Position numbers and translations under genes: made by a program
Shown here: piece by piece, positions 6,096 through 11,649 of the stretch
Layout of the letters: each line of letters opens with the position of its first letter
How positions within the stretch are numbered: the stretch's first letter is position 1
The notes under the pieces: generated by a model
Told to the model about the DNA's origin: nothing
Databases searched by the model: none
Seen by the model: only the letters and a program-made list of their open reading frames with translations
Assembly: GCA_014379065.1 (NCBI GenBank)
Contig: JACMMM010000430.1
Coordinates: 1-11,649, forward strand
DNA: 11,649 nucleotides
Direction of reading: 5' to 3'
Source: Saprospiraceae bacterium
GTDB lineage: Bacteria > Bacteroidota > Bacteroidia > Chitinophagales > Saprospiraceae

Positions 6096-6461
6096 ATGAA
6101 ATTGAAAATCATTGCAAGCACCGCTATTTTCACATTACTTGTCATTGGCCTTTCTTGGCAGGGATGCAAAAAAGACGACAATGACGGCCCACCCTGCACA
6201 CTTACCAATCCCGACCTATCGTACACCAAAAATATAAAAGCCATAATAGACCAGCAATGCATCAGCTGCCATGTTACGGGTAGTGGTGTACCCGGAATTG
6301 TGGGAGATTATACGACTTATGAAGGAATAAAATCTCGCTTAGACAATGGCAAAGTCCTTGATCGTGTAGTGGTAAAAAAAGACATGCCCCAAGGCGGCGG
6401 CATGAGCCAAGCGCAGCGCGACAGCATTAATTGCTGGATTGCTGCGGGCTACCCAAAGTAG
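6096..6461 (+). CDS. Small c-type cytochrome lipoprotein
   Basis: A 121-residue exported protein with an N-terminal hydrophobic signal (about residues 4-20) and a likely lipidated Cys24 (WQGCKKDDND; the residue before Cys is Gly, though the rest of the lipobox is weak). A single haem c site, CISCH (Cys55, Cys58, His59), follows the typical helix 'NIKAIIDQQ'. Met97 in KKDMPQGGGM or Met103 is the likely sixth haem ligand. The end, DSINCWIAAGYPK, is typical of the short cytochrome domain found in many Bacteroidota lipoproteins. Two further cysteines (34 and 113) could form a disulfide. It probably acts as a periplasmic-face electron carrier, but the partner is not evident. ribE starts 8 bp after its stop, suggesting co-transcription. 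Confidence 0.85.
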   Translation: MKLKIIASTAIFTLLVIGLSWQGCKKDDNDGPPCTLTNPDLSYTKNIKAIIDQQCISCHVTGSGVPGIVGDYTTYEGIKSRLDNGKVLDRVVVKKDMPQGGGMSQAQRDSINCWIAAGYPK

Positions 6462-6469
6462 GATCAACC

Positions 6470-7069
6470 ATGTTTACAGGTATCATAGAATCCTTAGGTA
6501 AAGTCAAAGCGGTGGAAAAAGACCGCTCCAATGTGCATTTCAGCATTGAAAGCTCGATTTCTTCGGAATTAAAAATTGACCAAAGTGTGAGCCACAATGG
6601 GGCTTGCCTCACGGTGGTGGAAGTGGGCGCCGACTGGCATCACGTCACGGCCGTGGAGGAAACTTTGCGCCGCACCAATTTGGGTGCTTGGGCGCCGGGC
6701 ACGCTCGTGAATCTGGAGCGCTGCCTGCCCATGGGCGGGCGTTTGGACGGTCACATCGTGCAAGGCCACGTGGATGAATTGGTTGAATGTGAAGAGGTTC
6801 TGGAGACGGGAGGTTCGTGGAAATTTTCATTCCGCTTCCGCTCGGAACAGGCAGGGTTGTTGGTGGACAAAGGCTCGGTTTGCCTCAATGGCGTGAGCCT
6901 GACGGTGGTCTTGCCGGGGGAAGATGTGTTTTCCGTCGCGATTATTCCTTATACCTGGGAGCATACCAATTTCAAAACGCTGACAGTTGGCGATAGCGTG
7001 AACATCGAGTTTGATATTCTTGGAAAATATATAGCAAGGCAGATGACGGCGTACGGCCATTATCGGTGA
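6470..7069 (+). CDS. ribE: Riboflavin synthase, alpha subunit
   Basis: A 199-residue enzyme that dismutates two 6,7-dimethyl-8-ribityllumazine molecules to riboflavin, the last step of vitamin B2 synthesis in the cytosol. It shows the internal duplication of two lumazine-binding barrels: MFTGIIESLG at the start and NGACLTVVEV (43-52) in the first half, GHIVQGHVDE (94-103) opening the second half, then LNGVSLTVV (139-147). The C-terminal helix segment FDILGKYIARQM is typical. ATG 6470 gives the canonical MFTGII start. It lies 8 bp after the cytochrome gene and ends 42 bp from the convergent DUF4349 gene. No riboswitch is seen upstream. The symbol could also be ribC, depending on naming practice. 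Confidence 0.95.
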   Translation: MFTGIIESLGKVKAVEKDRSNVHFSIESSISSELKIDQSVSHNGACLTVVEVGADWHHVTAVEETLRRTNLGAWAPGTLVNLERCLPMGGRLDGHIVQGHVDELVECEEVLETGGSWKFSFRFRSEQAGLLVDKGSVCLNGVSLTVVLPGEDVFSVAIIPYTWEHTNFKTLTVGDSVNIEFDILGKYIARQMTAYGHYR

Positions 7070-7111
7070 CTTAAGGATTTTAGCCACATAGTAGCGACAC
7101 CGTTTTATAAG

Positions 7112-7978
7112 CTAACTTTTATCAATTGATTTAGGACGCAACTTTTCCACAATACTCTGCAAAACGAGCGCGGCCACCAGCGCAAATGCCATCCCGACCA
7201 TTAGCATAAGATAATATTTCGCTGTCCACTCAAACGCGACCTTGAGGCGTTGTGCGAAACTGATGTCGGTACGTTCGCCCTCGTAGAGCGAGAACCGAAT
7301 GGTGCAAAACTCGTTTTCCTCGTCGTAGTCACCAATTTGCACACCAAGTTCTTGGAGCTGGCCTTCGATTTCCAAAATACGATTTTCCAGCCCAATGTAT
7401 TCATCAATTTTCCCGCCCCTGCTTTTGAGTTCAAGCAAGGCATTACGTGTTTTTTCGAGCGAAATTCGCTTGGCATTGAGTTGGAGGTACTCGTTGGTTT
7501 TATCTGTTTTGGTGATGCTTTTTGACAGAATACGCCCAATTTTTTGGGCTTCAGTGTAAAAACTATCAAAACGCTCGGGCTTTACACCGATGAGAAGGTT
7601 CAGGGTTCGATGCCCCGGATTGCCGGTGTTTTGCTCATATTGAATAACCGCCGCGAAACCTTTTACCAAAGTTTTCAAGCGCGTATCGTCGTCCTCAAAC
7701 TGGCCGCTTTTGGAGCGAAGCGTGGCTATTTTCTCAAATTTTTGGCTTTGCGAAAGAGATGGCTGCTGTTGAGGTGCTGACTCGCCCTTGATTTTTTCGG
7801 AAGCGTAGTTCTTCCGGGATACTGAAAAATCTTCCGAGTCAAGGGAAATGCCACCATTGTCATTCGCTGTTCCGGGGTAATAATAACCATAGAAGAGGCG
7901 ACAAAAAAACATCAACAAAAAAATGCTGGAGAGCCAAGAGAAGGTTTTTTTGGAGGAAAAAGGGAAAGATGTTGTCAT
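7112..7978 (-). CDS. DUF4349 domain membrane protein
   Basis: A 288-residue protein with an N-terminal transmembrane segment (about 13-32, FSWLSSIFLLMFFCRLFY), a low-complexity polar linker (35-80), a DUF4349 core (about 85-235) and a second transmembrane segment (about 254-276, YYLMLMVGMAFALVAALVL). The core contains a long coiled-coil region (about 155-215) rich in Glu/Lys/Leu heptads such as RISLEKTRNALLELK and LENRILEIEGQLQEL. The large domain probably sits outside the cytoplasmic membrane, with both ends anchored. Its role is unknown. I chose ATG 7978, just before the first membrane segment; ATG 8032 would add 18 residues overlapping the end of the upstream gene. The secreted redoxin gene ends 37 bp upstream on the same strand, suggesting an operon. 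Confidence 0.85.
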   Translation of the reverse strand: MTTSFPFSSKKTFSWLSSIFLLMFFCRLFYGYYYPGTANDNGGISLDSEDFSVSRKNYASEKIKGESAPQQQPSLSQSQKFEKIATLRSKSGQFEDDDTRLKTLVKGFAAVIQYEQNTGNPGHRTLNLLIGVKPERFDSFYTEAQKIGRILSKSITKTDKTNEYLQLNAKRISLEKTRNALLELKSRGGKIDEYIGLENRILEIEGQLQELGVQIGDYDEENEFCTIRFSLYEGERTDISFAQRLKVAFEWTAKYYLMLMVGMAFALVAALVLQSIVEKLRPKSIDKS

Positions 7979-8015
7979 GTGAAAATTGAATTTCAGGCAA
8001 CAACGGTCAAGTGGG

Positions 8016-9551
8016 TCATTTATTGACGACAAATGTCTTCGTGACAGTTTCCTTTCCTATTTTCATTTGCAAAAAATAAATTCCCTCTGGCCAGCTGGAA
8101 ATGGGCAATTGCCATTCGTTGCCGCCAAGCACGGATTTTTCAGTTGGGAAACGGTGCTGCAATTGACCGAGCGCATTGAATATTTGGCCCGAGATTTCGG
8201 CAGAAGAAATTGCTTCAATTTCAATGTTCAAAAAATCAGAAACTGGGTTTGGGAATAATTGAATATCAACTTGTTGCGCCAAATTTTGCGAGGCTGAAAG
8301 TGTGCCAGCACCAAAAGCACGGCGCGAATATTCTTCAAATTCCCCGCCCGTGATGACAGGCGTCCCGGGGTTGTCGAGATTGTAAAGTTTGTAGTAGCCG
8401 ATGCCAAAATCGCAGCAGATACCATCGCCGTAGGCATCAGAAAAGTGGATGGAATAGCATCCATTGGCAGGCAGCTCGAGCGTGTCGCGAATGAGCGCAA
8501 GGTTAGGATAGCTGCCCGGCCCGATAGGGGTGCCGAGGGGAAAACCGCCACCGCCATTAGGTCCCACATCCTGGTTGCCGCCATATTCGAGCACCGTGCC
8601 AAGTTCATCTCGAACTTCCCAGTAGACCTCCTCGCCGTAGTTGTCAGTCCTGATTTTAAGTAAGACTTTCGTTGTGTTGAACTGTGCAGCCAGGGTAAAA
8701 TTATCATTGCGGACATTGTTCGAAAAATCGTCGTCGCCCGTGCCGTTGTTGATGTTTGTAATCGTGGTTTTGAGTATTCCGCTATTGCTAAGACTTTGAT
8801 TTCCAAAAGAAATTAGGGCTTCACCATAAGTTGGGAGGTAGCCCGACCATGGAATGGTTTGTAGCGGCGTGCTGTTCCATTCCAACTCAATACTGGCTGC
8901 GGTCAGGGGCTCGCTTCCAAGGTTGGTGAGGGTGAAATGGGGACTGAGATTTTGTACCCCGCAAAGTTCGAGCAGATCGGTGCCAGGGCTATATTGAAAG
9001 ATCCCGGCATTGTTGGTGGCAGACGCCACGGGGCATTGGCGGGCTTTTTCCCAGAGGTCATCAGCGTTCAGGGGATCTACCTCGATTGTCTTTTTGTTTG
9101 GGCAAATGACAAATATAGAAGGGTAATAGGTAACTTGGAAAGCACTGGCAATGGCTGTGTTGTCTAAAATCGGATAGGGTGTGCCCGTCACAAAATTGCC
9201 TGCCGAACCACCGTTGCAGCCATTGGGGCCATAAAGGCAGTTAAGATTGGTATTGGGATCGCCCTCCACCCAGAACACGCGCAGTTTATCGTCGCCTGCC
9301 GGGCCGTGCGCCTCATATAGATCCTTCAAAGCCTGACTGGTGTGATAGACCCAACACGGAGCGCACCAGGTAGCGCTGATTTCGATGACCACAATTTTGC
9401 CCGAATCGAGGATATCGTAGAGATGGTGCGTTTGCCCCGTGATGTCCTGCGCCGTGAAATCAGGCACGACAGAGCCATCAGGCAATTGCGCCGAAAGGCG
9501 GAAGGCGATGGCAGCCAACAATAAGGGAAACAGCCGTTTTCTCCAGTTCAT
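8016..9551 (-). CDS. Secreted thioredoxin-like (TlpA-type) protein with T9SS sorting domain
   Basis: A 511-residue exported protein. Layout: signal peptide (1-21, ending AIAFRLSAQ); a thioredoxin-fold domain (about 25-175) with the redox motif WCAPC (62-66) and a Pro144 in TYYPS in the place of the conserved cis-proline; a beta-rich middle domain (about 195-290) of CARDB-like character (LTNLGSEPLTAASIELEW); a second domain (about 292-410) with the cysteine motif DAYGDGICCDFG (372-383); and a T9SS type A sorting domain (about 430-511) beginning QLFPNPVSDFLNIE. It should cross the outer membrane through the type IX system and end up secreted or surface-bound. The WCAPC motif suggests thiol-disulfide exchange; the substrate is unknown. 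The extra cysteines at 105, 112, 150, 173 and 197 may be disulfides. It probably shares a transcript with the DUF4349 gene. Confidence 0.9.
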   Translation of the reverse strand: MNWRKRLFPLLLAAIAFRLSAQLPDGSVVPDFTAQDITGQTHHLYDILDSGKIVVIEISATWCAPCWVYHTSQALKDLYEAHGPAGDDKLRVFWVEGDPNTNLNCLYGPNGCNGGSAGNFVTGTPYPILDNTAIASAFQVTYYPSIFVICPNKKTIEVDPLNADDLWEKARQCPVASATNNAGIFQYSPGTDLLELCGVQNLSPHFTLTNLGSEPLTAASIELEWNSTPLQTIPWSGYLPTYGEALISFGNQSLSNSGILKTTITNINNGTGDDDFSNNVRNDNFTLAAQFNTTKVLLKIRTDNYGEEVYWEVRDELGTVLEYGGNQDVGPNGGGGFPLGTPIGPGSYPNLALIRDTLELPANGCYSIHFSDAYGDGICCDFGIGYYKLYNLDNPGTPVITGGEFEEYSRRAFGAGTLSASQNLAQQVDIQLFPNPVSDFLNIEIEAISSAEISGQIFNALGQLQHRFPTEKSVLGGNEWQLPISSWPEGIYFLQMKIGKETVTKTFVVNK

Positions 9552-9627
9552 TTTGCTAAAATTGTCCGATTCGATAAAAAATCGTAGCGACGAACATAAT
9601 TAGGTAGGGGCAAAGGGCAGTTGGGTG

Positions 9628-9635
9628 TACCTTTG
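9628..9635 (+). promoter_or_regulatory. -7 box TACCTTTG ahead of the first T9SS paralogue
   Basis: TACCTTTG matches TAnnTTTG exactly and ends 51 bp before ATG 9687. No TTG is seen at the usual upstream distance. It lies in the 135-bp divergent gap shared with the redoxin gene. Confidence 0.5.
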
Positions 9636-9686
9636 TTTAATTATTTCAATTATTTCACGAACCTGCTAATGCGAGACATTTCCGTT

Positions 9687-10382
9687 ATGAAAAATCTGCT
9701 TTTTACCCTCTCTTTTGTGTTGGGCCTATTCCAAGTGGCCAATGCACAATTCCAGTCTGCGTACCATGTCTGGCCGAACCCCTCTGACACCGTCACAACA
9801 CAAGATACCTACGATTCGCCAGCCCATGGTGAAATCAAAAACGTATCTAGCAGCACCATTTCTATCAAATGGGAACGCAACATTATCAGCCTAACGCCCA
9901 ATATTGAAACTGCCGTCTGTGATCCGGTTACTTGCTGGTTTCCGATCGTGGGCTCTATGACTTTCCAATTGGAACCAGATTCTTTTGGCCAATTGACCGT
10001 ACACTTTTACAACAACGGATTCGATCCGCCTCCCGGTCAGGCAGGTTCGGGAATTGTTCACGTCAAACTCACCAATTTGGGAAACCCTGCGGATACCCTG
10101 ACGGCGGTGTACACCTTCAGTACGCTTTCGGGCACTAAGGACCTGCCTGCGCCTAACGTCAAACTTTTCCCAAACCCTACGACGGATTTCTTCACCCTGA
10201 CCCATGCTGAAGAAGTAGCTTCCATGCAACTTTATACGCTCGATGGGCGTGTGGTGGCGCGTTTTGAACATTCGTCAAGCAATACCTATTCCATTGCAAA
10301 CCAACCTGTTGGCAACTATGTCCTCTCTTTTGAAGACAAAAACGGCCAACTATTTCAGGCCGTGGAAATTCAGAAGCGGTAG
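9687..10382 (+). CDS. Secreted T9SS sorting-domain protein, CDPVxCW family, copy 1
   Basis: A 231-residue protein: signal peptide (1-20, MKNLLFTLSFVLGLFQVANA), a beta-rich domain of unknown family (about 22-148) and a T9SS type A sorting domain (about 152-231, starting DLPAPNVKLFPNPTTDFF). The mature domain has the pattern PNPSDTV, KWERNIIS (61-68), CDPVTCW (78-84, two cysteines five apart) and SGIVHVKLTNLG (121-132), suggesting an immunoglobulin-like sandwich. No enzyme motif is seen. The nearest relative is the next gene downstream: about 60% identical by hand alignment in the mature domain and 74 of 80 residues in the sorting domain. I chose ATG 9687 because the 22 bp around it recur around the start of copy 2; ATG 9669 has no counterpart there. 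Confidence 0.85.
   Translation: MKNLLFTLSFVLGLFQVANAQFQSAYHVWPNPSDTVTTQDTYDSPAHGEIKNVSSSTISIKWERNIISLTPNIETAVCDPVTCWFPIVGSMTFQLEPDSFGQLTVHFYNNGFDPPPGQAGSGIVHVKLTNLGNPADTLTAVYTFSTLSGTKDLPAPNVKLFPNPTTDFFTLTHAEEVASMQLYTLDGRVVARFEHSSSNTYSIANQPVGNYVLSFEDKNGQLFQAVEIQKR
10140..10382 (+). repeat. Sorting-domain coding repeat, copy A
   Basis: This 243-bp segment recurs at 10924-11166 with 22 differences by hand count (about 91% identity), including an unbroken identical run of 50 bp (10173-10222 against 10957-11006). It encodes the T9SS sorting domain and is more alike between the two genes than the rest of their coding sequence. Confidence 0.9.
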
Positions 10383-10405
10383 AGCGTACGCAAGAACAAA
10401 AGATG

Positions 10406-10450
10406 AGGTCTGGTGGAATTCAAATCGAGTTTTGCCAGACCTTTTTTATT
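10406..10450 (+). terminator. Rho-independent terminator between the T9SS paralogues
   Basis: An 8-bp stem, AGGTCTGG (10406-10413) against CCAGACCT (10435-10442), with a 21-base loop is followed by TTTTTATT. It lies 24 bp after the stop codon of copy 1, so the two copies are probably transcribed separately, at least in part. Confidence 0.8.
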
Positions 10451-10485
10451 ATACCTCAACTCATTTCTTACGAGACTTTTCCCTT

Positions 10486-11166
10486 ATGAAAAGACTGTAC
10501 TTTCTGGTCTTTTGCGCGCAAATCTTCTGGCAATCCATTGCTGCACAAGCCCCTTCGGCTTATGAGGTTTACCCCAACCCTTCTGATACAGTGACGGCCA
10601 TGGACGTATCTGTTGCCCATGCTTATGCCCAAATCAAAAATGTCTCTGCCGACTCCGTATTTGTTAAATGGGAGCGGAAGATCATCAGCGTTACCCCCGG
10701 TGTTGTAACAGCGGTATGCGATCCAGTCCGATGTTGGTACGTTACTACCAACTCCAATTCTGTTGGACTCGCCCCCGACTCGGTTGGCGAACTTACTGTA
10801 TCTTTTGGAAACACTACAGGACAGGCAGCATCGGGCATCGTACACCTCAAACTCACCAACCTGGGCAACGCGGCTGATACCTTGACCGCGATATATACCT
10901 ACAGCACCCTTTCTGGCACCAATGACCTGCCTGCGCCCAAGGTCAAACTTTTCCCTAACCCTACGACGGATTTCTTCACCCTGACCCATGCTGAAGAAGT
11001 AGCTTCTATGCAACTTTATAACCTTGATGGGCGCGTACTGGCGCGTTTTGAACACTCGTCAAGCAATACCTATTCCATTGCAGACCAACCGGTTGGCACA
11101 TACGTCCTCTCTTTTGAAGATAAAAATGGCCAACTATTTCAGGCGGTGGAAATTCATAAACGATAG
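10486..11166 (+). CDS. Secreted T9SS sorting-domain protein, CDPVxCW family, copy 2
   Basis: A 226-residue paralogue of the preceding gene. Signal peptide (1-20, MKRLYFLVFCAQIFWQSIAA), a mature beta-rich domain (about 22-143) with PNPSDTV, KWERKIIS (61-68), CDPVRCW (78-84) and SGIVHLKLTNLG, then the sorting domain (147-226, DLPAPKVKLFPNPTTDFF). Compared with copy 1 it lacks a five-residue insertion near residue 111 and differs most in 36-60 and 85-112, which may be exposed loops or ligand surfaces. The frame is open back to about 10243, inside copy 1, but the signal peptide and the leader shared with copy 1 fix the start at ATG 10486. I found no good TAnnTTTG box after the terminator, so its promoter is unclear. 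Function unknown. Confidence 0.85.
   Translation: MKRLYFLVFCAQIFWQSIAAQAPSAYEVYPNPSDTVTAMDVSVAHAYAQIKNVSADSVFVKWERKIISVTPGVVTAVCDPVRCWYVTTNSNSVGLAPDSVGELTVSFGNTTGQAASGIVHLKLTNLGNAADTLTAIYTYSTLSGTNDLPAPKVKLFPNPTTDFFTLTHAEEVASMQLYNLDGRVLARFEHSSSNTYSIADQPVGTYVLSFEDKNGQLFQAVEIHKR
10924..11166 (+). repeat. Sorting-domain coding repeat, copy B
   Basis: Second copy of the 243-bp segment at 10140-10382; direct orientation, 784 bp apart start to start. Confidence 0.9.
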
Positions 11167-11205
11167 GGCTTGAAACCAACTTTTCAAAAGCGTTCAGCCG
11201 TTCAA

Positions 11206-11649
11206 TTATTCGTACGCTGACAAGCCGGTCACATCTTGTCCCGTAATCAGCAAGTGAATATCGTGCGTGCCTTCGTACGTGAGCACCGTTTCAAGGTTCA
11301 TCATGTGGCGCATCACGGGATACTCGTTGGTGATACCCATGCCGCCGTGGATTTGACGGGCTTCGCGGGCGATTTCGAGCGCCATCATGACATTGTTGCG
11401 CTTCGCCATGCTGACTTGGGCAGGGGTGTGTTTGCCCACATTGGCCAAAGTGCCAAGCCTCCAGGCTAGTAATTGAGCCTTCGTAATTTCTGTGATCATT
11501 TCCGCTAACTTCTTCTGTGTCAATTGGAAACCGCCAATGGGGCGGCCAAACTGAATGCGCTCTTGGGAGTAGCGCAAAGCCGAATCGTAGCAATCAAGCG
11601 CTGCGCCGATCGCTCCCCAGGCAATGCCGTAACGCGCTTTAGTGAGGCA
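11206..11649 (-). CDS. gcdH: Glutaryl-CoA dehydrogenase, C-terminal part (cut by window edge)
   Basis: The frame is open from the window end to the stop at 11206, giving the last 147 residues of an acyl-CoA dehydrogenase; the N-terminal part lies beyond 11649. The visible part begins CLTKARYGIAWGAIGAAL and includes RIQFGRPIGGFQLTQ, the FAD-binding RQIHGGMGITNEY, and TYEGTHDIH, whose Glu matches the catalytic base of glutaryl-CoA dehydrogenase; the ending LITGQDVTGLSAYE also fits that subfamily. The enzyme oxidises and decarboxylates glutaryl-CoA to crotonyl-CoA in lysine and tryptophan breakdown, using FAD. TTG or ATG codons inside this part are not starts, since family homology continues upstream of them. 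It converges on the second T9SS paralogue with 39 bp between the stops and no clear terminator. Confidence 0.9.
   Translation of the reverse strand, partial: CLTKARYGIAWGAIGAALDCYDSALRYSQERIQFGRPIGGFQLTQKKLAEMITEITKAQLLAWRLGTLANVGKHTPAQVSMAKRNNVMMALEIAREARQIHGGMGITNEYPVMRHMMNLETVLTYEGTHDIHLLITGQDVTGLSAYE

Noticed and set aside
7979..8032. Earlier start for the DUF4349 protein
   Set aside because: The extra 18 residues overlap the end of the redoxin gene and precede the membrane segment without adding a signal-like feature.
10243..10485. N-terminal extension of the second T9SS paralogue, overlapping copy 1
   Set aside because: It would bury the signal peptide 81 residues inside the protein and run through the terminator; the ATG at 10486 matches the leader of copy 1.
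11167..11205. TTGAAA/TTTCAA hairpin as a terminator between the convergent genes
   Set aside because: The 6-bp AT-rich stem is weak and no T-run follows in either direction.

Overview
The window looks like chromosomal DNA of a Bacteroidota bacterium, most likely of the Saprospiria (Haliscomenobacter/Lewinella-like) type. This is inferred from gene content, not from a database match. The pointers are: three proteins ending in a type IX secretion (T9SS) type A sorting domain; a BshA bacillithiol enzyme; DUF1684 and DUF4349 proteins; a mevalonate-type isoprenoid pair (type 2 IPP isomerase and class II HMG-CoA reductase); near-absence of Shine-Dalgarno sequences; and several TAnnTTTG-type -7 boxes typical of Bacteroidota promoters.

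Left part (1-3327), all genes on the minus strand. In transcription order: a small lipoprotein (3327-2971) with its own terminator; a secreted DUF1684 protein (2823-2209) whose likely promoter overlaps that terminator; an orphan antitoxin-like protein (2144-1902) sitting 12 bp ahead of bshA (1889-747); and a stand-alone HsdR-N-like PD-(D/E)xK nuclease domain protein (630-175). Two intergenic repeats frame the nuclease gene: a 7-bp tandem/inverted array (637-750) and a perfect 30-bp inverted repeat (29-58/147-176). Both touch stop codons.

Middle part (3499-7069), plus strand. fni (IPP isomerase) and mvaA (HMG-CoA reductase) lie head to tail, separated by a 62-bp near-perfect palindrome at 4559-4620. 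Then come a small cytochrome c lipoprotein and ribE (riboflavin synthase), 8 bp apart. The mevalonate pair supplies and isomerises C5 isoprenoid units. RibE makes the riboflavin from which the FMN of Fni and the FAD of the acyl-CoA dehydrogenase derive, but that link may be coincidental.

Right part (7112-11649). A minus-strand pair encodes a secreted thioredoxin-like T9SS protein (9551-8016) and a membrane-anchored DUF4349 protein (7978-7112). Divergent from them is a tandem duplication of small secreted T9SS proteins (9687-10382 and 10486-11166) separated by a clear rho-independent terminator. Their C-terminal sorting domains are nearly identical, while the mature domains have diverged. The window ends inside a minus-strand glutaryl-CoA dehydrogenase gene.

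No gap without a gene exceeds 300 bases (longest: 1-174 and 3328-3498). I saw no tRNA, rRNA, CRISPR array, transposase or phage gene. Nothing here clearly forms a new multi-gene system. The most unusual material is the set of three different structured intergenic repeats, the orphan antitoxin joined to bshA, and the duplicated secreted family with a CDPVxCW motif.
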